NCBI GenBank assembly: GCA_029168955.1 | Contig: JAPDOI010000382.1 | Location: 1 to 64,000 of the forward strand | Direction of reading: 5' to 3' | DNA: 64,000 nucleotides | Origin: Aplectana chamaeleonis | Taxonomy: Eukaryota; Nematoda; Chromadorea; Rhabditida; Cosmocercidae | Shown here: positions 21,804-33,489 of the stretch, in pieces | How positions within the stretch are numbered: position 1 is the stretch's first letter | Layout: every line of letters begins with the position of its first letter | Position numbers and translations under genes: made by a program | The notes under the pieces: generated by a model | What the model was told of the DNA's origin: nothing | The model's database searches: none | What the model saw: the letters and a program-made list of their open reading frames with translations, nothing else

Positions 21804-23105
21804 CACTTAAGAGACCGCCTGCTCCACGGCGAATTTCCACAGCGGACCGGTGCGCTCCACGGCTAATCGTTTCCGTGGGTGCGCAGTGTGGACACGCGGT
21901 CCGCTGGGAACCATTTTGATCGGAGCAGGCTTTCTTACTTAGACAACAAGCATTCCGTTTCTACTCCACCTGAGAGTATGTCGCTCCACAGAGATCTGGA
22001 GTGAGGCCATGGTGGAGCAATGATCCACCGCTTTCTCGCGGACCTGCTTTTTTTTATTGTTCAAGTTATTCCAGCTTTACATGCACAGGGCTGGTAACGA
22101 AATAAGCGTTTGTTTGTCGACTTCTGGAATTTTCTTTGGGTTACAGCTAATGGTTAGGATTGAGCCGTGCTAGGCCGACCCGGAGTATTGAAAATTTGAA
22201 AAATGATTAAAGTCCTCCTTTGTGATGCCCTAATAAACCTCATGTAGAACTTTCGGTGGACTCGAATACTTTGATCTACCAAGTTGTCTAATGCGTCCGA
22301 CAGAAACTTTATCAGAAATCTCAAAATGGGAATCAGATTCATGATCAGCACCCTCTCCTCCCCAATGACCACGTGAGCGAAGTCGCACCAAAACGTGAAA
22401 CGTTTACCAACGGATAACGAACGACAGACGCCAGCGAAGCTTTAGAAAACTGTGAAATATACACCACTTCATTGTTCAGCGCCTCCAAACATACCCCGTA
22501 GTTTAATTTCAGTAACATTTTAAGCGCTGAACTATTTCTAGGTCTTCACCCCTATCCCCCCAAGTTACCCTCCACTCGAAACTTAGCGAAAATTTAAACA
22601 AAGCTGACCGATCGCTAATATACCGCAGCCAAAGGAAATTTCATTGGAAATTGAAAAGTGAAAACTAGAACCTTGTGCAGCAACTCGAATAACTCTCGAG
22701 GTCAATGCAGCAAAATTTCGAACGACGACCTACTACAGTTATCTCAAATAGGTGGCACTACCATTTCGACAATCGACTGTAGAACATCAGTTCCGAGATA
22801 AGTATCATTGATACCCCTTCTTAGCAACGTTGGGAACGATTTATTTCCAGCCAAAAAAGCTCGAAAAATCGGAGAGCCATTTTCGGAGATGCTTGTAAAA
22901 TTACTAGGAACACTGAAAATGCTTGACCACTGCGAGTGTAAATAGGTTACATCAAAAGGAACCTATCCGTAATTAAGAATGACTCCACGCCAGAGAAATT
23001 TAAAAAATATTAAAAGTTTTATGGCGTGGGTGCGCAGTGTGGACACGCGGTCCGAGGGGCAAAACAGCCGTGGGTGCGCAGTGTGGACACGCGGTCTCTT
23101 AAGTG
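21804..23105. mobile_element. TTAA-target non-autonomous DNA transposon
   Basis: It is flanked by TTAA on both sides (21800-21803 and 23106-23109), with inverted ends CACTTAAGAGACCGC. Subterminal copies of GTGGGTGCGCAGTGTGGACA occur once near the left end and twice near the right end. A TTAA target suggests piggyBac-like mobilisation, although the ends do not match the usual CCCTAG start. It interrupts the LINE C endonuclease. The inside holds no gene I recognise. Confidence 0.75.
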
Positions 23106-23109
23106 TTAA

Positions 23110-23609
23110 CCCAAATTTCGGTAGTGTCGAAATTTGAGCGGACCTTGCCTTCAAAATCACCAGCCATAATAACTGAGTACGATGGGAGGGAAGAGTTACA
23201 GTAAGTCAAAATGGTGTAGGATCAAACGAATTGGGACAAGAGGTGGTTGGGGGAATATAAACATTAACAACATCTAATGGGCAACTTTGCAATACAATAT
23301 GAACACCGATACACTCAACAACATTATCAGCTGGGAGCGCGATGATGTATGAGGGAATAGAAGATTTTACAAAAGTAGGGACGCCACCACCAAGGGAAGT
23401 ACGGGTGAGGTGGTAAGACGTGTAACCGGGGAGGCGGGGGAGGGAAGAGGAAGCGCTAAGTTTTGTCTCCTGCAAAAGGATGACATCAGGATGAAAGCGT
23501 TCAATGTACAATGTCAGTTCAACAAGTTTGGCACGCAGGCCATTAATGTTAAGTTGAAAAATGTCCAGACTATGATGAGGAGCACTAGGGGAGAAATACA
23601 GCAAGATAT
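23110..23609 (-). pseudogene. LINE C: N-terminal half of APE endonuclease
   Basis: The frame reads LDIFQLNINGLRAK (catalytic Asn), HPDVILLQETKL (catalytic Glu intact), LGGGVPTFVKSSI, and VVNVYIPPTTSCP. MAGDFEGK then stands where LINE A has AGDFNAH. The Asn-to-Glu change in the GDFN motif would disable it. A frameshift at about 23200 separates the last block. Confidence 0.8.
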
Positions 23610-23610
23610 A

Positions 23611-23890
23611 CTGTGCTTCTCTGGGCCGAATTCCGGTCCGCAATTGCGTCTCGACACGCTTCGAGGCCGCTCGCATTCGAGTCGGAAGAGTTTCCAGCGC
23701 AGCAGCCGCCGACCTTTGGACTCTAGGTGGGTTTTAGGGACTCAAAAGTAAACAAAATCGGAGAAAACCGTAAAAGAAAGCCATATCGAGCCGGCTTTGG
23801 CGCTGCAAAACCCGACTGACTCGAGCGCGTGCGGCCGCAAAGCGTATCGAGACGCAATTGCGGACCGGAAGTTGACCCAGATAGGCACAG
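23611..23890. mobile_element. TA-flanked palindromic MITE (Tc1/mariner type)
   Basis: It begins CTGTGCTTCTCTGGGCC and ends with its imperfect complement, GGCACAG. A TA dinucleotide flanks each side (23609-23610, 23891-23892). The stem includes CCGGTCCGCAATTGCGTCTC. It splits the LINE C PHD/endonuclease linker. Confidence 0.75.
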
Positions 23891-23894
23891 TACA

Positions 23895-24254
23895 ACAATA
23901 AGCATCAGTGTAGTCACTATAGCTAGCTAACCCCGAACATTTGAGGTGTACCCAGCCAAGGCAACCACCGCACTGAACGCTAGCCTGTTGAGCCGATAAT
24001 CTACAGTGACAACAGGGATATCGCGGAGTCTTGCGCGGTCCTGGATTCCTCTAAATGCCAGCTTGTAGTAGTAGAATACGAAGGAGTGCGGCAGCCAGCC
24101 ATTCGCACTTCCATACAGAAAAAACTCCTCGTGGAGTTGTTGATGCCCGTTTGATGAGTCTCCTTGATCTTGGTAGTCGACTACACAGATCCACCACGCG
24201 TAGGTTGAGCATCTCGGATCCATGCGGATAATGTGGACAATACGTTGACGCCAA
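23895..24254 (-). pseudogene. LINE C: N-terminus with 2A-like motif and PHD finger
   Basis: The minus strand reads an N-terminal segment ending WLAAALLRILLLQAGI, then a TAG where Glu is expected, then RNPGP (24036-24062). This is a broken 2A-like motif. The PHD finger follows: YPCCHC...CGGCLGWVHLKCSGL...YCC. Homology to LINE A at 13650-13866 is clear residue by residue. The ATG at 24254 gives a plausible start. Confidence 0.75.
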
Positions 24255-24875
24255 GGCAATTTAAAACAGCCACTCTGGTGAGTCAAGACGCGCACGAAGC
24301 ACGCGTACGTGCCTCACCACTGCGCGTTTGAAGGGATCTACAGAGTTCAAGTCGCGGCGTTGCTCGCACCCACGAGTAGTGGTGGGTGGTGCAATATTGA
24401 TTACAGTGACCGGAGGTGGCGACAGACGCAGCGTGAAATGCGACGAGAGGACCCTGCGTCACTGCCAGCGCCGCGACAATAATGTTTTGAAACGCTGTCG
24501 TAGTCTCAAAGCTGGCGCTCGGCGACCACTCGCACACGGATGAGCATAACAAAGGCATGGGAAGTGTAAAATAGCGTGAAGCCTTTGCACACTTCCATAC
24601 TACAGTGCGTTTCATAATTATAGGACACCCTCAAATTTCACTGTAACACTTCTCCTGTCAACGATGGTGCTTTGTTGTCAAACCTATTGTGATCAGCGTG
24701 AGAAAGAACCATTAAAGCCATCTTTCCAGATTGCACGAACTCTTCACCTTTTTTAGAACACTGTTTTTTCATTTTTGACTGTTTCATAATTATAGGACAC
24801 CTTAGGTAATCCGCGGGTTTCTTGTTCATACCAACGGAGTAGCAATACATTTATAGCAAGTATGGCCATCGCCAT

Positions 24876-26925
24876 CCTATTCAAAAAGGGTGATCGGGAT
24901 GACATCAACAACTACAGGCCAATCGCTCTACTCTCAGTGCCGTACAAGGTCTTTACGAAGATTCTGCTGAACAGGATAGAGAAGGCTCTGGACGACTTCC
25001 AGCCCAGAGAACAGGCAGGCTTCCGTAAGGGTTACTGCTGTCTTGATCACATTCAGGCGCTATCGCAAGTCATTGAACGGACAAGGGAGTACCATCTACC
25101 TCTAGCGCTCGTCTTCGTGGACTATACCAAGGCATTCGATTCGGTTGAAGTCCCGGCAATTCTTAACGCTCTCATCCACGCTGGTGTTGACGCTCAGTAC
25201 ATCAGAATATTGGAAGAGTGCAACAACGGAAGCAACACCATTATTCAACTATTCGAGAGGAAACTGAGGTGTCGATTGGAAAGGGTGTCAGACAGGGAGA
25301 TACCATCTCGCCGAAGCTGTTCACGACCGCGTTACAAGACGTGATGCGCCACATCGACTGGGAGGGCAAAGGTATCCTCATAGACGGGTGCAGACTATCC
25401 AACTTGCGCTTCGCTGACGACATTGTGCTGCTGGGTTCGTCTTCCGCAGAAGTCGAAGGAATGCTTAACGAACTGGACGCTGCAGGAAAAGCGATCGGCC
25501 TTACAATGAATCTAAGGAAAACCCAAGTGATGCGCAACCAGTGGTGTGACGACAGCCCCATTCGTCTCTCTGGCACTCCCCTACCCACTACGAACAGCTA
25601 TGTCTATCTCGGAAGAGAGGTGAACATGCAAAACGACTTGTCTATGGAGATCGGACGGAGACGACGAGCGGCCTGGTCTGCACTTGGATCGATAGTGGAA
25701 GTGACAGACAAATTGCGGGATGTGAAGACACGAGCACGTTTGTTCGACACCACGGTGCTACCTGCGCTGTGCTATGGAACCGAGACATGGGCGGAAACGA
25801 AGGCGACCACACAGGCTATAAGGACAGCTCACAGGGCCTTGGAACGCAGACTACTGAAGACTAATCGTCGTGCCCAGCGAGCTGGTGGCCTACGCAGTGC
25901 CGATCTTCGAAAGCAGTCGCAGTTAATGAACCCTCTTCTGTTCATGGCCCAGTCTAAACACCGATGGGCAGGACACGTGTTGCGCCGCATGGATGACCGA
26001 TGGAGCCTCCGTACAACAGTCTGGTTACCACGTGATTGCCACCGGCCTCTACTCAGAAAAAGCAAAACAAGTTACTTGTAAAATAAATGTAACTTACTTG
26101 AATGTCTCAAGTAACTTACATTTATATTACATGTAACTTAAATTTATATTGCATGTAAGTTACACTTGAGTTACATGTAACTTACATTTATATTTTCACT
26201 ATGGCAGGCCATCACGTGACGCAGGCGACACGCGATGCAGAGCGCGCGTCTCAGACCACACACTAAGTAAAAAATAAAATGTTGTGCGGGACCTTCCTTG
26301 CTGGTTTGGGGTCAATTACCTCAAACTTGGTTAATTGAACCAAAAGCAACACCAGTCGTGAGCGCGACCCCGCGAGTACGTCGTACATCCCCCTTGGAAT
26401 AATCCTCTCGGCCGATTTGAGTTACTTGCGACTTATATTGTGCCATTCAAGTTACATGTAACATATCGGAGGCGCACTGAACACAGTATCCCCTCAGAAA
26501 CCGAAAATGAGTTACATGTAACATATCTGACACGATGTAAGTTACTTGCGACCTATCTCAGGTCATTTAAGACACATGTAACATATCGAAGGCGCACCGC
26601 ACGCGGTATCTCGCCGATATGTTGCATGTAACTTAAATTACCTGAGATAAGTCGCAAGTAACTTACATCGGCTCAGATATGTTACAAGTAACTTGTTTTC
26701 GGCCTTTTATGTTACAAGTAACTTGTTTTAATTTTTCTGAGTAGGCCGTCCTCCCACAAGATGGAACTCTGTATTTTCAGGCAGAGTCAAGACGTTCTGC
26801 ACCGAGCTAGGGCTTCCTGAAAATCACCATCACTGGATGTCCCTTGCTCGGGATCGGTCGAGCTGGTTGAGATGTGGTCCACACGGCGGCGACGCGCAGT
26901 GAAGATGGATCATCAAGGTATCAAG
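24876..26925 (+). mobile_element. RTE-type non-LTR retrotransposon, 5'-truncated, with 16-bp duplication
   Basis: It is flanked by the 16-mer GTATGGCCATCGCCAT (24860-24875 and 26926-26941). The RT begins truncated at ILFKKGDRDDINNYRPI and runs through EQAGFRKGYCCLDHI and LVFVDYTKAFDSVE (24862-25344). After a frameshift near 25270 it continues with GVRQGDTISPKLF, LRFADDIVLLGSS (catalytic FADD at 25410-25421), YVYLGREVN and LPALCYGTETWAE to 26048. It resumes after the 26049-26744 insert as PTRWNSVF...SLARDRSSWLRC, with a stop near 26900. The 3' end is a short ATCAAGGT repeat. Confidence 0.88.
26049..26744. mobile_element. MITE with CTACTCAG ends inside the RTE
   Basis: The terminal inverted repeats are CTACTCAGAAAAA and TTTTTCTGAGTAG. 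Flanking octamers ACCGGCCT and GCCGTCCT match at 6 of 8. Removing it and one octamer restores the RTE frame (HRPPTRW). The interior consists largely of AAGTTACATGTAAC / AAGTTACTTGTAAC palindromic motifs in both orientations. The 8-bp target suggests hAT-type mobilisation. Confidence 0.78.
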
Positions 26926-26941
26926 GTATGGCCATCGCCAT

Positions 26942-28494
26942 GCTCGATTATCGTTTGCTGATACTATTGGGTTCTTGGAAATATTTGACGGACTATTAGG
27001 TTGGTTCGGTTGTACTCCTCTAGCACAACACGCTTGTTCACTTTCACAGCCTAAACCTGGCTATGGCCAGCGTAGATTCGACGTCTCAGTGAACCTTCAA
27101 GGTATTCCTTTAAGTTTTGGTCAGGATTACATGCTGACTCTTCCAATACAACCACGTATTGTCGGCCCAAGAACGTCTTTCAGGACTGATCCGCTTAAAC
27201 CCTCGCCTTGTCTCGCTTGCATACGAAGATTGGCCGTAGTTTTCCCGTAAAAAAAATGGTAAAATACACTGCGCCAGCACTTTGTGGCACTTAATACAAA
27301 CTATTCGAGTAGAATCGAGGGCTAGCTCGCGTTTTCAAGCCTCACAAAAAGCTTCGATGAACATCAGCGGCACTAACGAAGTTCCATTCAGAGGACTATC
27401 CTTGTCCCTTGGTGGTATCATGCCAGTGCATGTTTGTCTACACCATTCACCCAAGTTGAACTTACTCTGGCTCGAAAACATTATCTAGAAAGGAATCAGC
27501 TACTCTGAGAGCATTCGGAGCCTACAGGCACAGAAGCGGCACTATCGCGGAGCAGCAGCGGCACTACCGTGGAGCCGTAGCTGCAACGCGGCAGTGCAGC
27601 TGCGGCTCCGGGATAGTGCCGCCGCAGCTTCGAGAGACTATCTCATACGAAGTTAATTAAAAAATGTAGTATGGGGGGGGGCTAATAGCAAAAATACGCA
27701 TTTGCGGTTGTTAACGTCCTCTGTCTGATAAAGACAGAGGTTACTGTTTTCGCGCCCAAGGAAGTACGGAATGTACCTCAAACTTGAGTATTTTAACGGG
27801 CGACAATTTCGTTTCACCACATGGGGCAGTACATCAGGCTCGGTTCTAACGCGGAGCCGCTGCAGTACTATCGCGGCGACGTCGAGGCTCAAGACACGGC
27901 AACATAATCTCCTGATCACGGAGCCGCTGATACTGTCGCGGAACTATCGCGGCATAGTCGAGGGTCGCGGTACTTTCCCGGCACGGACGCGGCAAATTTT
28001 CCCAGAGTACTTTTCCTTCCCGAGAACGTCCGCCATGCAACACCGATCGGGCAGCTCAACTTCCCCGAGCCGGTTGTCTCGTTTTGCTGAGCCAAATTGA
28101 ACCGAGTCAGCCTGTGAATCTCTCTAAACAAAGAGGCCTTCCTTTTCAGTGTTTATCCGATGCTATGCTGCACAGAGTTACCGTTTAGTGGTTTCTGCCC
28201 CCACCTCGAATTCTGTGTGAGTCTGGTCGTGGCCCGGTACGCTTCATTGAGAATTCGCTTTGAATCATGACCAATGGGTCTCTTCAGACATCCTGGTTGC
28301 TACCTGTGTCTATTTCACCCTGGCACATCGAGCCATCAGCAAATCGAGGCCATGGGAGAGCGGACACGTGATGTGTTAGAGAACTGCGAACAAATCAACG
28401 CGACAGTCCTCTAAAAACTTTCAAGAAGTGTCTCCAAACACCTGAATGAGGTAAAAAACAGAGGCAGTGAACATATTTGCTATAAAACTGCCGT
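26942..28494. other. Interior of IR/DR element family 1, unassigned, with GC-rich repeats
   Basis: The open frame at 26975-27250 has no recognised motif. Imperfect repeats of GGCACTATCGCGGAGC-type sequence occur at about 27520-27640 in both orientations, and GCGGAGCCGCTG/TATCGCGG-type repeats at 27845-27995. They resemble the GAGTCGCGG tracts in the LINEs only loosely. A similar GGCACTATCGCGAA occurs at about 1625. Confidence 0.4.
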
Positions 28495-28735
28495 GAGTTC
28501 GCTGTATGAACAAGACAATTGCGGATTACCTAAGGTGTCCTATAATTATGAAACAATCCAAAAAACGGAAAGTCGTGTTCTCAAAAAGATGAGATGCTTG
28601 TGTAATCTGAAAAATTGATTATAATGGTGATTTCTTAGGCTGATTACTATGGTTTCGACAGAAAAGCCCCATCGATAACTGGAGAGTTATTATAGGGAAA
28701 TTCGAGGGTGTCCTATAATTATGAAACGCACTGTA

Positions 28736-30380
28736 TGTTGCAGCGCCTCCCACTGAAATCACCTAACGACAGTACGGGACCTCCAATTAACCAAACTTTA
28801 TCTAGGTTATCAGAATCTGTTTGAACTGCCCTGCTTCCAAGTATTACGCCATGGGATCGTTTCCCATAATTGATGGTAAAAAAGGAATCTATCCTTCAAA
28901 AAATAGAATATCACTTATCGTCTATCACTGGTTGAGAGGTAGCCGCGCCGCTGCTACGATAGCTTTATCATAGAAGTCGAGCGGTTGTTTCTGAGATAAC
29001 ACTCGTAGAAATGGAGAGACCACCACTGCTTTTCCAAGATAGCGTGATGAAGATTCCAACGCGGCTACCTGGAGATAAGATACAAACCGTACCATCAATT
29101 TAATGGAAAACTTTCAAATAACTCTGCCAATTCGAGACTTGATGCTTCGGCAGAAAAGACTTAATGCTCATGTAAAAGTCGGCATGAAGTCCTAAGTTGC
29201 AGCGCTAAATTCACTGTATGGGTTAGTTTGCCGCTAGGATAGGTGAGAATTGGGTGAATATGCCGCGAAAATAAGGTGAATGTCACGCGAAACGATGTGA
29301 GCTTACTGCGAAAATGGGGTGAAAGCGTTGCAAGATTTAGAGGGCCGGACCCGCCACGACCCACTGCGAGGTGACCAGCCTCGCAGTGGAAACAAAATTG
29401 ACCCCCTCACGGGGTTAATGACCCAACGATACTAAAGCAGGTGTAGGCCAGAACGCTGCTGCCGTCGGATAGCGGACGGGTTAGAGGACTGATTATGGAA
29501 TCGAGACCTGTCGACACTTCGAAGCTAGTTTTGCTCAGTTTTTTATCTGATAATGACGGAATTTTATGTGTAGATCACACTAGAGTAGAACTTTGAATGT
29601 ATTGAACGCATTGCAAAACGTGCAAAACCTTATGACCCCGGGATCCCCAAGCCGTCTCCGATCCAATTACTAACCGGGCCCAACGTTGCTTCACTTGCCA
29701 GATCGGACGGAATGGCGCGCTTTCAACGTGGGATGGCCGTAAGGGAATGTGATGAGCACTCGATATGCTACACTATTCGGAGGAATCACGTCATCGCTTA
29801 ACGAGAACACTTCTGTTTACAAGTGCACTTCGAAGGTCAATCGATAATTATCAACCGATCATTAACAGAATCGACTTTGTGTAGGATTTTTCATGTTTTT
29901 GTCATCCAAAAAATGCCTATTCGTAGCGTTACCGGGTGTGCGGTGGGGTATAAGTGTCCGGCGAAAGGTTAGCAGTAGGTCACGACCTCGAAGGTAATAA
30001 CACACGGGTTTCACCATGTGTTCATTTTGTGCCATGTTCTCTCCTTGAAGGAGAGGTTTCCAAAATTTCTCCTAGACCACAATGGTGAAATTGGGTCGGA
30101 TCTTGAAAGTACCTCAAACTTGGGTAGATATTTCAGGAGCCCTCTATGTGAGCTCTTGAATCTAATCGCGATAGCAAGCAAACAACTTGATTTTTGCCTG
30201 CTGCGTATCCAGCGTGGGTTTGCTGAAATCGTTTATCGCATGCAAAAACAGACCGCACTCCTCGGTCAAGAATGATAATGATAGTTCACTATACCTCACG
30301 GCAAATTCACTCTTTGCGCTGATTGATATCCAGCCGCTCAGCAAATTCACCCTTTGCGCGAATATGCTTTGAAGACGGCG
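28736..30380. other. Unassigned region
   Basis: No gene is recognised. The 26-base segment at 29126-29151 (CTGCCAATTCGAGACTTGAT) recurs inverted at 30631-30656, so a large decayed inverted-repeat element may span about 28.9-30.9 kb. Confidence 0.3.
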
Positions 30381-30575
30381 TTAAAGGCAGTGTTCACGAT
30401 GGAATGACTGGGCGTGCTGGCTGTTCATTGTTTTTGATTATGAATGATGATTAGAGAATGATAAGCTCTTCCATTGGCTAGAACAAGCTACAGTATCCCC
30501 TATCATCATCATCAGTAGTTTAGGATAATGAGCAGCCCTCACGCCTATTCATTTTATCGTGAACACTGCATTTAA
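30381..30575. mobile_element. MITE with TTAAAGGCAGTGTTCACGAT ends (copy 1)
   Basis: The left end AAAGGCAGTGTTCACGAT and right end ATCGTGAACACTGCATTT are inverted, and the element is 195 bases. The same ends bound two longer copies at 43883-44371 and 47025-47513. Confidence 0.75.
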
Positions 30576-31155
30576 AGGTGAGTTTCGCGCCCAATGATAA
30601 TAGAGGGTGATAAAGGCCGCTCTCCCCGGAGCATCAAGTCTCGAATTGGCAGAGAACTGGCAATTGTAGTTCTATGAGCGGACAAGATTCTGCCCTCTCA
30701 GAAATTACGAGAGCCGTTCTTGTACCGTAATGCTTGGAAGCACGGTGGTTCAAATAGGTTTTCATAACATGGAAAAAATTGGATGTGGTAGTAAACCGAG
30801 AGAAACCGCGAATTAATAAAAGATGGAGCCGCTTGCCAGCCGCTACCGAACAACGCAGGCGAAGGTCTATTGTGTTAAAGAAAGTCGAAATATTGTTTAA
30901 AAAGAGAAAACTATGGAAAGCTTGCAAAGCTGGGGACTTTGGACGGAAGTCGCCAGCTTGCCTAAGCTATGACACGGCTGTAAGCGCTCATTCGTTTTGA
31001 GAAACAGCTTTAAAGCATCGTATGCGCTGAAAACCACTCACAATTTTGGGTTTGAATCATTGGTTGGTCTCGCCTGAAAACAAAGAGGCAATCTTGCCCG
31101 GATGCTTCCGGGCGTAGCAAGCAGCAGAGAGGTTGGTCATGGCAAAATATAGTAG

Positions 31156-31768
31156 TGATTCTATCAAAAAGGGGTCTTCCAAGCAAAAGAGGTTTGGTTG
31201 GCGTCAGAAACGTTCCAACAAAAAGGGAACAATAGGTAAGTTGAATGAGGAGAGTCTACAAAAAGTGAACAATAGTTTCTGAGACTGATTTTCCTGCCCG
31301 ATACTTCTTAACAGCAGAAACAAACCGTTGCGGTGTTTTACACGGAAGCACTCTGTGGTTCCAAAACTCGTCTTGACTACACGAAAACCGTTAAAAAGTA
31401 TGTGCATGTAAACCTAATACTTACCATCAGAATAGAAGATGATGCCAAAAACACAGACGGACGGTTAGCTCCAGCTGCTACGAGAAGCGAAACCAAAGTG
31501 CAACATCTAATGAGAATATTTTTTTAAAATAATCTCGTCAACGAATAGAAGTCCATTCTTGGAAACCATTGAACTCTTCCTTGTGAAGTACCACAACGGT
31601 TTGTTTCTGCTGTTAAGAAGTATCGGGCAGGAAAATCAGTCTCAGAAACTATTGTTCACTTTTTGTAGACTCTCCTCATTCAACTTACCTATTGTTCCCT
31701 TTTTGTTGGAACGTTTCTGACGCCAACCAAACCTCTTTTTGCTTGGAAGACCCTTTTGATAGAATTGT
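31156..31768. repeat. Foldback element with arms of about 185 bases
   Basis: Bases 31156-31345 and 31583-31768 are close reverse complements, including GGTTTGGTTGGCGTCAGAAA and CGATACTTCTTAACAGCAGA. A loop of about 235 bases separates them. It abuts the minisatellite on its left. Confidence 0.8.
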
Positions 31769-31904
31769 TCACTTTTTATTGATATTACGAAGTAATATCC
31801 CTGAAAAATCTTCAATAATTTTCGAATAGCATGGATTGCTATAATAATCAGTAAGCAACAAACTTGTTGCGCACGCTAAAAATGAAGCGCTACTCACTTT
31901 CCAC

Positions 31905-33460
31905 GACGTCCTGATGATGTCAGAAAATGCCCTATGCACTTGGCACCACCTTGGCACGACGTCCTGATGACGTCACCAGATGCTTTATGCACTTGGCACG
32001 ACGTTCTGATGACGTCATCAGATGCCCTGTGTACTTTACGTGAAATTCTGATGACGTCATCAGATGCCCTATGTACTTTACATGACACCCTGATGACGTC
32101 ATCAGATGCCCTATGTACTTTGCATGACACCCTGATGACGTCATCAGATGCCCTATGTACTTTACATGACACCCTGATGACGTCATTAGATGCCCTATGT
32201 ACTTTACATGACACCCTGATGACGTCATCAGATGCCCTATGTACTTTACATGACACCCTGATGACGTCATCAGATGCCCTATGTACTTTACATGACACCC
32301 TGATGACGTCATCAGATGCCCTATGTACTTTACATGACATCCTGATGACGTCATCAGATGCCCTATGTACTTTACATGACACCCTGATGACGTCATCAGA
32401 TGCCCTATGTACTTTACATGACACCCTGATGACGTCATCAGATGCCCTATGTACTTTACATGACACCCTGATGACGTCATCAGATGCCCTATGTACTTTA
32501 CATGACACCCTGATGACGTCATCAGATGCCCTATGTACTTTACATGACACCCTGATGACGTCATCAGATGCCCTATGTACTTTACATGACACCCTGATGA
32601 CGTCATCAGATGCCCTATGTACTTTACATGACACCCTGATGACGTCATCAGATGCCCTATGTACTTTACATGACACCCTGATGACGTCATCAGATGCCCT
32701 ATGTACTTTACATGACACCTGATGACGTCATCAGATGCCCTATGTACTTTACATGACACCCTGATGACGTCATCAGATGCCCTATGTACTTTACATGACA
32801 CCCTGATGACGTCATCAGATGCCCTATGTACTTTACATGACACCCTGATGACGTCATCAGATGCCCTATGTACTTTACATGACACCCTGATGACGTCATC
32901 AGATGCCCTATGTACTTTACATGACACCCTGATGACGTCATCAGATGCCCTATGTACTTTACATGACACCCTGATGACGTCATCAGATGCCCTATGTACT
33001 TTACATGACACCCTGATGACGTCATCAGATGCCCTATGTACTTTACATGACACCTGATGACGTCATCAGATGCCCTATGTACTTTACATGACACCCTGAT
33101 GACGTCATCAGATGCCCTATGTACTTTACATGACACCCTGATGACGTCATCAGATGCCCTATGTACTTTACATGACACCCTGATGACGTCATCAGATGCC
33201 CTATGTACTTTACATGACACCCTGATGACGTCATCAGATGCCCTATGTACTTTACATGACACCCTGATGACGTCATCAGATGCCCTATGTACTTTACATG
33301 ACACCCTGATGACGTCATCAGATGCCCTATGTACTTTACATGACACCCTGATGACGTCATCAGATGCCCTATGTACTTTACATGACACCCTGATGACGTC
33401 ATCAGATGCCCTATGTACTTTACATGACATCCTGATGACGTCATCAGATGCCCTATGTAC
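31905..33460. repeat. 42-bp minisatellite carrying a CRE-type palindrome in every unit
   Basis: About 35 head-to-tail units of 42 bases run from 32006 to 33432, with two or three degenerate units at the left edge. Each unit contains the 16-base perfect palindrome CTGATGACGTCATCAG, whose core TGACGTCA is the consensus CRE site of CREB/ATF-type bZIP factors. The remainder is ATGCCCTATGTACTTTACAT plus GACACC. Units are almost identical; one has ATTAG for ATCAG. Because 42 is a multiple of three, long frames exist on both strands (up to 373 codons). They are periodic and not genes. Confidence 0.95.
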
Positions 33461-33489
33461 TGATAGCCTGCGACCACTGGCAGTGGCTA

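Larger units (their letters stand above)
18956..24300 (-). mobile_element. LINE C: PHD-finger CR1-like non-LTR retrotransposon, disrupted
   Basis: It runs right to left with the same domain order as LINE A. Pieces: N-terminus, 2A-like motif and PHD finger (24254-23895), endonuclease (23609-23110 and 21799-21500), linker (21500-21080), RT N-terminus (20720-20435, two stops), RT core (20434-19957), and thumb plus C-terminal part (19650-18956). It is interrupted by three later DNA elements (23611-23890, 21804-23105, 19653-19948) and an unassigned A/T-rich stretch at about 20790-21075. The CPDC tail is lost, replaced by GC-rich repeat. Confidence 0.8.
24603..28733. mobile_element. Tc1/mariner-like element with IR/DR ends (family 1)
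   Basis: It is flanked by TA (24601-24602, 28734-28735). The outer inverted repeat CAGTGCGTTTCATAATTATA is followed by GGACACC. A second copy of TTTCATAATTATAGGACACC sits about 175 bases inward on both arms (24781-24801 and 28534-28554). Two direct copies per inverted arm is the IR/DR layout of Tc1-like elements with two transposase-binding sites per end. The arms stay similar for about 250 bases. No DDE transposase is recognised in 26942-28494. Removing the RTE insert leaves about 2.07 kb. Confidence 0.82.

Noticed and set aside
24862..24875. ATG at 24862 as the start of an RTE protein
   Set aside because: These bases belong to the 16-bp target duplication; the RTE is 5'-truncated.
31905..33460. 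CRISPR array
   Set aside because: Units are contiguous and nearly identical with no unique spacers, and the genome is eukaryotic.
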